From the NCBI RefSeq assembly GCF_009372235.1, contig NZ_ML762923.1, positions 231,531 to 295,530 on the forward strand: 64,000 nucleotides of DNA, written 5' to 3'. A program made the position numbers and the translations under genes. Below, in pieces: positions 1 through 9,121 of the stretch (position 1 is its first letter; every line of letters starts with the position of its first letter). The notes beneath the pieces are model-generated. The model saw only the letters and a list, made by a program, of their open reading frames with translations. It was not told the DNA's origin and did not search any database. The DNA is from Dickeya oryzae. Lineage in GTDB: Bacteria; Pseudomonadota; Gammaproteobacteria; Enterobacterales; Enterobacteriaceae.

Positions 1-877
1 GCGGCAGGTTAGTCAGGCGTTGAAGGCAGTAAGTCGTACTCAAGGCATGATTCATGGCGTGTTCCATTGTGCGGGTATTGCGGATGGTCGTCTGATTCAA
101 CAGCGTACCGCTGCGGACTCACTGGCTGTATTCAATGCCAAGGTTCAGGGAACATTGGTGCTTGAACGCTATTTTCGGCGCCGTCCACTCGACTTTTTCG
201 TTCAATGTTCCTCGCTGGCTGCGACAGTCGGACCCATGGGACAAGTAGCATACTGTTCTGCCAATGCTTATCAGGATGCCTGGGCGATAGCTCGTAACCG
301 TCAGCGCACACATACGCGTTATCTGTCAGTCGGGTGGGATTCCTGGCAGGAAGTGGGTATGGCTGTTGACAGTCTGAAAAAATGGAATAGCGGTGATACG
401 GAAGCGGTGATCCGTCACGGTATTCGTCCACAGGAAGGTAGTGAGCTGATGGCCCGTTTGCTGGCGCGTCAGGAATCGCAATATGTTATCTCGACACGTG
501 GATTACCGTTACCCGATGCTGATACGACAACGCAACCCGATGCGCAAACTGAGAGTGAGGAACTGGAAACGCAACAACTGTATCCGCGCCCTCCACTCGC
601 TAATGCCTATATAGAGCCACGCGATGCGGTCGAAACTACTATCGCCCGTATCTGGCAGGAAAAAATGGGGATTGGTCCGATTGGGATAGAAGATGATTTC
701 TTCGAATTGAACGGCCATTCGCTGATGGCAGTGCAAATTATTGCCCAGATTAGACAGCAATTGGCTGTGAGCTTCCCGGTAGGCTTCATCTATGACTATC
801 CCACCATTGCTGGGTTGGCTGGACAGGTGCGTTTACGCCAGAAATCGGCCACACCACCGCTGGAGGTGAGCGCATGA
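1..877 (+). CDS. Modular polyketide synthase, C-terminal KR-ACP end (partial)
   Basis: The frame is open to the window edge, so the true start lies upstream. The visible part has the C-terminal half of a ketoreductase domain: a Ser in CSSLAA, then a YCSAN segment that fits the Tyr-xxx-Asn catalytic pair. Near the end is an acyl carrier protein whose phosphopantetheine Ser lies in NGHSLMAVQ. The NADPH-binding half of the KR is outside the window. The stop overlaps the start of the next gene by 4 nt, indicating translational coupling. KR-ACP as the last PKS domains, followed by a free condensation enzyme and an ABC exporter, matches the end of the zeamine assembly line known from Serratia plymuthica and Dickeya zeae. 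The family call is secure; the pathway is inferred from gene order. Confidence 0.88.
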   Translation, partial: RQVSQALKAVSRTQGMIHGVFHCAGIADGRLIQQRTAADSLAVFNAKVQGTLVLERYFRRRPLDFFVQCSSLAATVGPMGQVAYCSANAYQDAWAIARNRQRTHTRYLSVGWDSWQEVGMAVDSLKKWNSGDTEAVIRHGIRPQEGSELMARLLARQESQYVISTRGLPLPDADTTTQPDAQTESEELETQQLYPRPPLANAYIEPRDAVETTIARIWQEKMGIGPIGIEDDFFELNGHSLMAVQIIAQIRQQLAVSFPVGFIYDYPTIAGLAGQVRLRQKSATPPLEVSA

Positions 878-2367
878 GCAACCAGATGTCATTACCAGCG
901 ACTCTGGTGTCGTCCGTCGACGCACCGTTGGTGTATGCCCAGCATTGTTTCTGGTTTGTGGCGATGGCGTTGGGAGATACGGCCAATAACCAGTCTGCCA
1001 TACTGATAGATGGCGATTTGCAGCCGGAATTGTTAGAGCAGGCATTAAATTGTCTTATTCGCCGTCACAGCAGTCTGCGTATGACATTCAGTAGTTGGGC
1101 TCCAGTGCAGCGGTGCTGTGATGTGAATGGGTTCGACCTGCCGTTTATGCGGTTAGATGGTGTGGATGAGGCGATTTGTCGCCAGCGTATTTCAGCTGTC
1201 GCTGTTCAGTTTATGTCACAACCATTCATTTTCGATAAGCCCCCCCATTTGCGGGCACAGCTGTTCCAACTGGAATCACAGCGTTATTTATTGTTGTTGT
1301 GCATGCCGCACATCATTGCTGACGGCGGCGCATTCCACCTGTTCGAACAGCAGATGTGGTCGGTATACGCTGGTCTGAAGGCGGGCCGTATACCAGGCGA
1401 TAAACAATCGGTGACGCAAGTGGATCAATGGGCGTTACAAGAGCGATCGGTAAATGATGGTAGTGCTGTGCAAGCGGAGCTGGCATTCTGGCTGAAGCAT
1501 CTGGCTGATTACCAGTATGCTCATTTCCCATTGTCACTGATAAACCAGCATAGCCTGCTCGATCATCAGTGCGATATTCCGTTGAGCGAGAGCACCATGG
1601 AAGGGATGAAACTGCTGGCACGCCAGCATCGCATGAGTGTGCAGATGGTGTTGTTAGCGTTAATTGGTCAGGTAGTACATCAGATGAGCGGCGAGACTCG
1701 TCTGGTCATCAATTCGGTGCTTGAAGGGCGCAATCAGTCTGGATCAGAAATGCTCATGGCTCCACAACTGCGTGCTATGCCTGTGCCGATGGATTTTAGC
1801 CAGCAACCAGATATCACCACGTTATTAGGGCAGGTGAGAGAGAATGTACTGCAAGCCTATGAGTATTTGCACTCCTGGAGTCTGCCAATGGGTATCCTGG
1901 CTCGTCGTCGTTGGAAACACAGCCCCTGGCTGCTAGTTAATAGCATCGAATGCTTTAGCCGTTTATATAACCTTATCGCCCGAAAAGCACGACTTTACCC
2001 ACGCTTTCTTGCTGATTTTCTGTTCATGGAGCCTAAGCCACCACGTTGGTGGTGGAAGAGAGATGCTGCCTGGCGCGCCAAAGGTATAACTGATCCGTTA
2101 ATCAACATTAATGTATTGCAGGATGCTTTTAAGACGGAACAACCACAGGCACAGTCAGATACATTATCTATTCGTCATTGCCGTGAGTCAGACTATTTTA
2201 TGGATGCCGATATTTCCACCCGCTGGGAGAGCGACACTATCAATATCTACATTACTCGAGATGCTGAACAGCAATTAAAGCTCCATATTACCTGTTGCTG
2301 TTTCAATCAAGAGGGCATGGAACAGTTTTTACAGTTGATCCGTCAACAACTCTCTTCCCTGAATTAA
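874..2367 (+). CDS. Free-standing NRPS-type condensation enzyme (zeamine chain joining)
   Basis: The 497-residue protein is a stand-alone condensation domain. The usual HHxxxDG motif reads PHIIADGG at about residues 145-152: the second, catalytic His and the Asp-Gly are kept, while the first His is replaced by Pro. No adenylation or carrier domain is present. In the zeamine system a free condensation protein is reported to join the peptide-polyketide chain to a separately made polyamine, and this gene occupies the matching place between the last PKS and the ABC exporter. It overlaps the PKS stop by 4 nt and is followed 16 nt later by the ATPase gene, so it sits in one operon. The exact substrate is inferred from context. 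Confidence 0.85.
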   Translation: MSNQMSLPATLVSSVDAPLVYAQHCFWFVAMALGDTANNQSAILIDGDLQPELLEQALNCLIRRHSSLRMTFSSWAPVQRCCDVNGFDLPFMRLDGVDEAICRQRISAVAVQFMSQPFIFDKPPHLRAQLFQLESQRYLLLLCMPHIIADGGAFHLFEQQMWSVYAGLKAGRIPGDKQSVTQVDQWALQERSVNDGSAVQAELAFWLKHLADYQYAHFPLSLINQHSLLDHQCDIPLSESTMEGMKLLARQHRMSVQMVLLALIGQVVHQMSGETRLVINSVLEGRNQSGSEMLMAPQLRAMPVPMDFSQQPDITTLLGQVRENVLQAYEYLHSWSLPMGILARRRWKHSPWLLVNSIECFSRLYNLIARKARLYPRFLADFLFMEPKPPRWWWKRDAAWRAKGITDPLININVLQDAFKTEQPQAQSDTLSIRHCRESDYFMDADISTRWESDTINIYITRDAEQQLKLHITCCCFNQEGMEQFLQLIRQQLSSLN

Positions 2368-2383
2368 TTGAGCTGGATATTCA

Positions 2384-3328
2384 ATGGATATGAAACCGAA
2401 AGAGAAAGTGATTGAGTTTGATCAAGTGGTGAAAACCTACAAGGATCATCAGGCATTAAAAGGGGTATCACTGGATGTTTATCGGGGCGAGTTTCTTGGC
2501 CTTCTTGGGCCAAATGGTGCGGGTAAAACCACACTGGTAGAAATTCTGGAAGGTTTAAAACAACCAGATAGTGGCAAAGTAATGATCCTGGGAAAAACCT
2601 GGGATAAAGAAAAGGACTGGTTGCGCCACCGGTTAAGTGGTGTATTACAGGAAACGTTGTTCATCAATAAGTTAACAGTAGTAGAAACACTCGCTTTATT
2701 TGCCAGTTTTTACCGCTGCTCACGCCAACGTATGCTGGATGTCATGGAGATGGTTGAACTGACGGCGAAGCGTAATACCTTCGTTGAAGGTTTATCAGGG
2801 GGAGAGCGCCAGCGACTGGCTCTGGGTGTTGCTATTCTCAACGAACCGGAAATTATGATTCTGGACGAGCCCACCACCGGGTTAGACCCGCGAATTCGTC
2901 ACGACACGTGGGATATTTTACGTCGATTAAATAAAGAGAATAACGCTACCATGATTCTGACTACTCATTACATGGAGGAAGCGGAATACCTGTGTGATCG
3001 CATCTGTATCATGAATCAGGGCGAAATTCTCACTCACGGCACAATGGATGAGTTGTTGAAGAAACATTGTGTCGGCGAGGTAATTGAATGCCGAACTTCC
3101 CATCCAGAGAGGCTGCAAAGCCTACACCAGCATCCCAAAGTACTGCGTTATAACTATGATGCCTCTACGGGGCAAATCAGTCTGTTGACCTTTAATGCCA
3201 CTCAGTTTCTGCATGATTTGTTGGCGATAGCTCATGACGCACGTACCGATATTATCGAACTGGTGGTACGCAAAAAAACACTGGATGATCTTTTTATGAC
3301 GTTGGCTGGCAGGGGGTTCCATGAATAA
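2384..3328 (+). CDS. ABC-2 type exporter ATP-binding protein
   Basis: This 314-residue cytoplasmic ATPase has Walker A GPNGAGKTT at about residue 42, the signature LSGGERQR near 138 and Walker B IMILDEPTTGLDP near 158. This is the layout of the drug/lipid export (DRA) family. The C-terminal third is divergent, as usual in that family. It is coupled to the following permease by an 8-nt overlap. Placed directly after the condensation gene, it most likely energises export of the prezeamine-type product out of the cytoplasm. ATG codons at 2384 and 2390 are both possible starts; the first is used here. Confidence 0.9.
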   Translation: MDMKPKEKVIEFDQVVKTYKDHQALKGVSLDVYRGEFLGLLGPNGAGKTTLVEILEGLKQPDSGKVMILGKTWDKEKDWLRHRLSGVLQETLFINKLTVVETLALFASFYRCSRQRMLDVMEMVELTAKRNTFVEGLSGGERQRLALGVAILNEPEIMILDEPTTGLDPRIRHDTWDILRRLNKENNATMILTTHYMEEAEYLCDRICIMNQGEILTHGTMDELLKKHCVGEVIECRTSHPERLQSLHQHPKVLRYNYDASTGQISLLTFNATQFLHDLLAIAHDARTDIIELVVRKKTLDDLFMTLAGRGFHE

Positions 3329-4433
3329 TGCACTGTTTTCTTTGATGTTGACACAGTTCCGTCAATATTTTCGGGAACCACAAATCCTGTTCTGGTCGTT
3401 CGGTTTTCCATTGTTGTTGGTATGGTTGCTGGGAGTTTCGTTTTCTATACAAGATATTCCGGAGCGGCATATTGGGATATTACTGCCACAGGATGCCAGT
3501 CAGCAGGCAAAAATTCGCGCATGGGGACAGGAACTGGCAGCCAGGCCGCATGAGATTCAGTCAATTATTAATCGTGACGATGTGAAACGTGAGAGCGTGG
3601 TCAAAGTTAAGTATGTCGTTGGTTACTATACAGATTACAACGATATTATTCTGGCACTCAAACGTGGCGACATTCAGATCATTGTGGAAACACAGGCAGA
3701 TAAAGATAATATATCACGTCGTTTGTACTACCTTGATCCACAGAATAGCGAGGCTATGCTGACATATTACCTGTTAAATGAATCAGACCAATCATTTTCT
3801 CAGGCTGTTGTGAAAAATCTTTCAGTGCTGGAAACCCCTGGATTACGTTACATAGATTTTCTGGTGCCAGGGTTACTAGCAATGGCAATTATGGAAACGT
3901 GTTTGATTGCTGTTGGCTGGGCATTGGTGGAAAAACGTATCACCAAGGTAACTCGTCAGATGTGTATTACGCCGATGAATCCATCGATCTTTCTGCTGGC
4001 GCACATTCTATCCTGCTTCATTATCAATTTTATTGAGGTGTTGATTATCTACTGGTTTGCAAAAGTCTACTTTGATGTCAACATTCAAGGACCATTTAGT
4101 GCGTTTTTGTTGCTGAATTTTGCGGGAAATCTGTGCTTCTCGGGTATTGCTGTATTGGCTGCCTCTCGTGCTAAAAAAGCGCAAACAGCCAATGGTCTAC
4201 TAGAGGTGATCATTTTAGTACAGGTATTAATATCGGGAATTTTTTTCAGTTATAAAAATTTCCCCGGTGCAGCCATTATCGATTGGCTACCGTTGACCAT
4301 GTTGGCAAACATGATGCGCCGAGTATTTATTGAAGGTACAGGGGTGATTACGGTATTACCAGTTGCGGCTGTATTGTCAGTCATTGGTGTAATAAGTTTT
4401 TGGATAGGTAAACGGATTTTCCGCTGGTATTAA
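3321..4433 (+). CDS. ABC-2 type transporter permease
   Basis: The 370-residue protein has the ABC-2 membrane layout. A first hydrophobic segment lies near residues 20-42 and is followed by a large extracytoplasmic loop. A cluster of about five membrane segments fills residues 175-370. It overlaps the ATPase gene by 8 nt and is the last gene of the rightward operon, ending before a strong two-way terminator. Together with the upstream ATPase it forms the inner-membrane exporter assigned to the zeamine product. No fused ATPase or membrane-fusion domain is seen. Confidence 0.9.
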   Translation: MNNALFSLMLTQFRQYFREPQILFWSFGFPLLLVWLLGVSFSIQDIPERHIGILLPQDASQQAKIRAWGQELAARPHEIQSIINRDDVKRESVVKVKYVVGYYTDYNDIILALKRGDIQIIVETQADKDNISRRLYYLDPQNSEAMLTYYLLNESDQSFSQAVVKNLSVLETPGLRYIDFLVPGLLAMAIMETCLIAVGWALVEKRITKVTRQMCITPMNPSIFLLAHILSCFIINFIEVLIIYWFAKVYFDVNIQGPFSAFLLLNFAGNLCFSGIAVLAASRAKKAQTANGLLEVIILVQVLISGIFFSYKNFPGAAIIDWLPLTMLANMMRRVFIEGTGVITVLPVAAVLSVIGVISFWIGKRIFRWY

Positions 4434-4546
4434 TGGAGTATAGTGTGTTGTTGATACTATATTGATGATTTATCAGATGAGTAATATCTGTTATCTGGCA
4501 GTGGAAATAATTCAGGCGTAGTCAAAAAATAGGATGTGGTCAAAAT

Positions 4547-4580
4547 AAGGAGAAGTACATTGTATAGTGTACTTCTCCTT
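4547..4580. terminator. Bidirectional hairpin terminator between convergent genes
   Basis: A perfect 13-bp stem (4547-4559 with 4568-4580, arm AAGGAGAAGTACA) has an 8-nt loop. It lies between the rightward exporter operon and the leftward hydrolase. Flanking A/T-rich bases on both sides fit termination in both directions. Confidence 0.75.
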
Positions 4581-4587
4581 TCTCGTT

Positions 4588-5631
4588 CTATTGTGTACAA
4601 CGGGCATTGGTAATGAAATTGGTCTGATCAGTAAGATAGTTGGTAGTGAAAATCCGTCGAGGGAAAAATAATCCTAATACCCAGGATTTTATGAATGAAT
4701 CCTCTACTGATTTTTCAACCATATTATGGGTTGACTGAGGGTAATACTTAACAGTCAATTGTCCTGATTCGGTTAATAGTTTTTGGTATGTGTCACGTGT
4801 ATTACTGACATCAACATTGATATCTTTTCCTCCTAGCATTAATAATACTTTTGTCCGTATATTTTTAAGATCATCAGTAGCATCAGACTGATAATTTTTT
4901 TGAATGAAAGACCAACGATCGGGGGTTAAATCTGTTTTTACAGGATAGTCATGTTGATATTGTGCTAGTGTTTTACCTTGCTCTAAATATTGCAGAATAA
5001 TTGCATTACGTGATTGGGCATTTTCGATGGCCTGTTCGGAAGCATGCTGCTCTCGCATACTGGCCAGGGTATTGTATTGGCCTTGTTGTAGCCAATTTAT
5101 TGCCGGAGAGACCGCTATCATGAAACAGATATTCGGGTCAAGGCGCGCCACTTTGGGAATCACCCATCCCCCTTGGCTGGCACCCCATAGACCGATGCGT
5201 GTACCGTCTAACTTAGGGTTGGACTGTATCCAGCGAATGGCATCCATTACTTCCTGGGCTCGATCATCCATGCTTTGTAGCAGCCAGTTGCCCGGTGCAC
5301 CTTTTATCCCGGGCTTATCCCATGACAGGCTGGCATACCCAGCCTTAGCGATAACTTCCCACATAGGACGATAGAAACCACCGTGGGTAGCGTCAAGTGG
5401 TCCATCGCCATGTACGAAAATCACTACGCCGGGTTTGGTTCCAACTGGCAGTTTGGCTGGCATTGCCAGTATTGCATTCAGGGGTTGTGCTACAGTAGGA
5501 ATAGTGACTTTCTCCTCCCGTATTTTGTAATAATTTTGGTAAAGCAGGAAACTTAATGTCGTCAGAACGACAGCAGAGGTTATCGCCATCCAGCGTGGCA
5601 ACCGAAAAAACATATCCATAAATTTTTTCAT
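4588..5631 (-). CDS. Membrane-anchored alpha/beta hydrolase (acyl-peptide hydrolase-like)
   Basis: The 347-residue protein has one N-terminal membrane segment at about residues 15-32. An alpha/beta-hydrolase domain facing the periplasm follows. Visible are the oxyanion region HGDGPLDATHGG, the nucleophile elbow GASQGG (Ser near 150), a probable acid Asp in GGKDINVD near 267 and the catalytic His in STHNMVEK near 301. The zeamine cluster of Serratia ends with an acyl-peptide hydrolase reported to trim prezeamines to the active antibiotic after export; anchoring and position fit that role. The gene is convergent with the exporter operon, so it has its own promoter and can be controlled separately. 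The pathway role is inferred. Confidence 0.82.
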   Translation of the reverse strand: MKKFMDMFFRLPRWMAITSAVVLTTLSFLLYQNYYKIREEKVTIPTVAQPLNAILAMPAKLPVGTKPGVVIFVHGDGPLDATHGGFYRPMWEVIAKAGYASLSWDKPGIKGAPGNWLLQSMDDRAQEVMDAIRWIQSNPKLDGTRIGLWGASQGGWVIPKVARLDPNICFMIAVSPAINWLQQGQYNTLASMREQHASEQAIENAQSRNAIILQYLEQGKTLAQYQHDYPVKTDLTPDRWSFIQKNYQSDATDDLKNIRTKVLLMLGGKDINVDVSNTRDTYQKLLTESGQLTVKYYPQSTHNMVEKSVEDSFIKSWVLGLFFPRRIFTTNYLTDQTNFITNARCTQ

Positions 5632-5915
5632 GTTGGTAAGGTGATATTTATTAAAGGGGTAACGATAGCGTAAAATATTTTCACCTCAGAGGGAATATTA
5701 TTGTAGAGGTATATTGCATTTCTTTGTAAAAAAGAACGAATTTAGGATTAATGACATACAACACACTGGAATTCACCGGTTATTACAAAATCAAAGCATT
5801 TCCTGATGGAGCTTGGCTGTCACTGTGTTGCATAGACCTGCTACTAAAAATTTAATGTTATTAAATTAAATGTAATTTTTCCATGCTGTGTTGTCCACTC
5901 CCCAAATAGGGAGTA
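5632..5915. other. AT-rich intergenic region upstream of the hydrolase
   Basis: This stretch lies between the start of the leftward hydrolase gene and the terminator of the RND pump operon. It should carry the hydrolase promoter. I see no coding frame and no RNA gene. A small hairpin, ACTCCC/GGGAGT at 5897-5914, precedes the RND terminator. Confidence 0.5.
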
Positions 5916-5945
5916 TATCGCTCCCCAATGAAGAGGGGAGCGATA
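5916..5945 (-). terminator. Terminator of the RND pump operon
   Basis: An 11-bp perfect stem (5916-5926 with 5935-5945, arm TATCGCTCCCC) has an 8-nt loop. It starts 15 nt past the stop of the leftward RND gene. Confidence 0.7.
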
Positions 5946-5960
5946 ATATAATAAGCAAAA

Positions 5961-8900
5961 TTAAGGATTGTCTGGAGTTGTTGTCGTAATACTACGATGA
6001 CGTGTACGCCAGCGGTTGTAACGTTCCTGTAGGCTCATCACTGTCACAAAAAACACCGGTACAAAAAATATCGCTAGTACAGTAGCGCTGACCATACCAC
6101 CGAACACGCCGGTACCGATGGCGTGCTGGGTTTCGGCGCTGGCACCGGATGCCAGCATCAGCGGAACTACTCCCAATGCAAACGCTAGTGAGGTCATTAG
6201 AATGGGGCGAAGGCGCAGACGCGCGGCGGTGACGGCAGCGTCCACCAATCCATGTCCTTGTTCGCGTAACTGTCTGGCGAACTCGACGATCAGGATGGCA
6301 TTTTTGGCCGACAAGCCGATAACGGTAATCAGCCCCACTTTGAAGAACACGTCGTTCGGCATACCGCGCAATATAACCGCCAGCACCGCACCGAGCAGCC
6401 CCAACGGCACCACCAACATCACCGAGATGGGAATAGACCAGCTTTCATATAGCGCCGCCAGTACCAGAAACACCACTACCATCGATAGCAATAGCAACAT
6501 CGGTGCCTGGGCGACGGATTGCCGCTCCTGCAATGATTGCCCGGTCCATTCAATGGTGAAGCCGGGTGGAAGCTGCGCCGCCAGTCGTTCCATCTCTGCC
6601 ATAGCCGCCCCACTGGATACGCCTGTTGCGGCCATGCCGGAGAGACGGGCTGCCAGTACGCCCTGATAGCGCGTCAACTGCAACGGGGTATCGCTCCATA
6701 CCGGCGTGACCACTTCTTTGAGCGAAACCATACCGCCTGAGCTGTTACGCACGTAGAGTTTGAGCACGTCATCCAGTTGCATACGCGCTGGCGCATCGGC
6801 CTGAATGATCACCTGTTGCATACGCCCGGCATTGGGGAAGTCGTTCACGTATAGTGAGCCGATAGCGGCAGACAAGGTGTCGCTGATGGTGCTGAACGAA
6901 ACGCCGAGTGCTTCCGCCTTTTGACGATCGATTTTTAGCTGAACAGCGCTACCTGGCGGCAGGCTATCCGGGTAGACGCTGGTGACAATCTGGCTGTGTG
7001 CCGCCAGCGTCAGCAGTTGTGCTTCCGCTGCTTTGAGCGCCTGATAACCCCGGCCGGTGCGATCCTGCAGACGCAGGGTAAAGCCTGACGAGGTGCCAAG
7101 CTCATCGATAGCCGGTGGCATCAGTATCATGCTGGTGCCTTCACGGATGGTCGACATCGCCTGTTGCGCCAGCGCTATTTCAGCGCGCGTGGTGGTGTCG
7201 CCACGCTTAGACCAGTCTTTTAAGGTGGTAAAGGCCATGGCGGCGTTAGGGCCGGAACCGGAAAAGCCAAAACCGAGAATCGACATGTTGGATTCGATAT
7301 CCGGGCGCGAGGCAATGTGCTGTTCGTAGGTGTTGACCACATCCAGCGTTCGCGCTGCTGTGGCGTCCGACGGTAACTGGAATGACGTCATAAAGTACCC
7401 TTGGTCTTCTTCTGGCAGAAAATCAGAAGGTAGCTCGCGGAGGATCCATACCAGTGACCCGGTCAGTACGGCAAACAGCAACAACATACAGCCACAACGG
7501 CGCAGTAGCGCACGGGTACCGTTGGCATAATGATGCGTCAGTTGCTCGAAACGGCGGTTAAAACCGCCGAAGAAACCACCTTTTGTGTGATGGTCATCGG
7601 CGACGGGTGTGAGTAGTGTGGCGCACAACGCAGGCGTCAGGGTCAGCGCCAGAAACGCCGAAAACAGGATCGATACCGCCATCGACAAGGTAAATTGCCG
7701 GTAAATCACGCCGACCGAACCGCTGGCGAATGCCATTGGAATGAACACCGCCGACAGTACCAGTGTGATAGCGATAATCGCACCGGTGATCTCCTTCATG
7801 GCACGGGTGGTGGCTGCCTTGGGTGATAATCTTTCCTGCGCCATCAATCGCTCAACGTTCTCCACCACCACGATGGCATCATCCACAATGATGCCGATCG
7901 CCAGCACCATGCCGAACATGGTCAGCACGTTGATGGAAAATCCCGCCGCCAGCATCACTGTAAAGGTGCCGAGCAGGGCGATAGGGGCCACAATCGCTGG
8001 GATCAGGGTATAGCGTACGTTTTGTAAAAACAGGTACATTACCAGAAACACCAGCACCATCGCCTCAATCAGCGTCCTGAGTACCTGTTCGATGGAGAGT
8101 TTGACGAAAGGCGCGGTGTTGAACGGCAACGAATAATCCATGCCCGCTGGCATGGATATTTTCAGTTCGGCCATCCGTTGGGTGATGGCATTGGCGGTAC
8201 GCACCGCATTGGCACCCGGTGCCAGTTGTACCGCGGCGGCACTGGCATTCTTGCCGTTTTCACGCACAGAAAAGCCGTAAGACTGGGCACCCAGTTCAAC
8301 GCGTGCCACATCGGCTAACACTACCCGGGAACCGTCTTCTCTGGCGCGCAGCACGATAGCAGCGAATTGCTCTGGGGTTTCCAGTTGCCCTTGTACCGTC
8401 AGCGGGATCGTCACCCGTTGTCCCGGCAAGATGGGGGCATCGCCTAGCCGTCCGGGAGCGATTTGCATGTTTTGCTGGGTAATGGCGGTCGACAAATCGT
8501 TCATGGTCAACCCGTAAGACAACAGCTTGTTGGGATCGACCCAGATACGCATCGCCTGTTCCGCGCCAAATAGCTGGATGCGGCCCACCCCTTCAATCCG
8601 GCGCAATTCCTCGACAATGTGGCGAGCCAGATAGTCACTTAATTCAACCTCATCGTAACGCCCGTTATCCGAGGTCAGGCTGACCATCAGCAGAAAGCCA
8701 GAGTCGGCAGATTCCACCTGCATACCGTTTTGTCTGACGGTTTGCGGTAACCGCGGTTCTATCGATTTAAGTCGGTTTTGCACATCCACCTGTGCCAGCT
8801 CAGGGTTGGTGCCCGGTTTGAACGTGACGTTGATCTGCGCTTGTCCGGCTGTGTCTACCGATGATTCGAAATACAGCAGGTTTTTCACACCGGATAACTC

Positions 8901-9101
8901 GCGTTCCAGCAGCCCGACCACCGCATCGTTGAGCGTTTTAGGTGTAGCACCCGGATAAGACGCAGTAATGGAAATGGTTGGCGGTGCCACCGACGGATAA
9001 CGGGCAATCGGCAACTGGGGAATAGCGAGCGTTCCTAGCAGCACGATGAACAGGGCTATCACCCAGGCGAACACCGGGCGCTGGATAAAAAATTGCGGCA
9101 T
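5961..9101 (-). CDS. RND efflux pump inner-membrane transporter (HAE1/AcrB type)
   Basis: At 1046 residues this has full AcrB length. The N-terminus MPQFFIQRPVFAWVIA is typical. The proton-relay motif GIIVDDAIVVVENVER places the Asp pair at about 407-408, as in AcrB, and all twelve membrane segments and both large periplasmic loops appear intact. It would work as a trimer with the membrane-fusion lipoprotein encoded 20 nt upstream and an outer-membrane TolC channel not found here. In Dickeya zeae a zeamine-induced RND pump named DesABC has been described beside the zeamine genes; this pair is the likely counterpart. The family is certain, the substrate is inferred from location. Confidence 0.95.
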   Translation of the reverse strand: MPQFFIQRPVFAWVIALFIVLLGTLAIPQLPIARYPSVAPPTISITASYPGATPKTLNDAVVGLLERELSGVKNLLYFESSVDTAGQAQINVTFKPGTNPELAQVDVQNRLKSIEPRLPQTVRQNGMQVESADSGFLLMVSLTSDNGRYDEVELSDYLARHIVEELRRIEGVGRIQLFGAEQAMRIWVDPNKLLSYGLTMNDLSTAITQQNMQIAPGRLGDAPILPGQRVTIPLTVQGQLETPEQFAAIVLRAREDGSRVVLADVARVELGAQSYGFSVRENGKNASAAAVQLAPGANAVRTANAITQRMAELKISMPAGMDYSLPFNTAPFVKLSIEQVLRTLIEAMVLVFLVMYLFLQNVRYTLIPAIVAPIALLGTFTVMLAAGFSINVLTMFGMVLAIGIIVDDAIVVVENVERLMAQERLSPKAATTRAMKEITGAIIAITLVLSAVFIPMAFASGSVGVIYRQFTLSMAVSILFSAFLALTLTPALCATLLTPVADDHHTKGGFFGGFNRRFEQLTHHYANGTRALLRRCGCMLLLFAVLTGSLVWILRELPSDFLPEEDQGYFMTSFQLPSDATAARTLDVVNTYEQHIASRPDIESNMSILGFGFSGSGPNAAMAFTTLKDWSKRGDTTTRAEIALAQQAMSTIREGTSMILMPPAIDELGTSSGFTLRLQDRTGRGYQALKAAEAQLLTLAAHSQIVTSVYPDSLPPGSAVQLKIDRQKAEALGVSFSTISDTLSAAIGSLYVNDFPNAGRMQQVIIQADAPARMQLDDVLKLYVRNSSGGMVSLKEVVTPVWSDTPLQLTRYQGVLAARLSGMAATGVSSGAAMAEMERLAAQLPPGFTIEWTGQSLQERQSVAQAPMLLLLSMVVVFLVLAALYESWSIPISVMLVVPLGLLGAVLAVILRGMPNDVFFKVGLITVIGLSAKNAILIVEFARQLREQGHGLVDAAVTAARLRLRPILMTSLAFALGVVPLMLASGASAETQHAIGTGVFGGMVSATVLAIFFVPVFFVTVMSLQERYNRWRTRHRSITTTTPDNP

Positions 9102-9121
9102 GGTACCTAACTCCTTTACGC

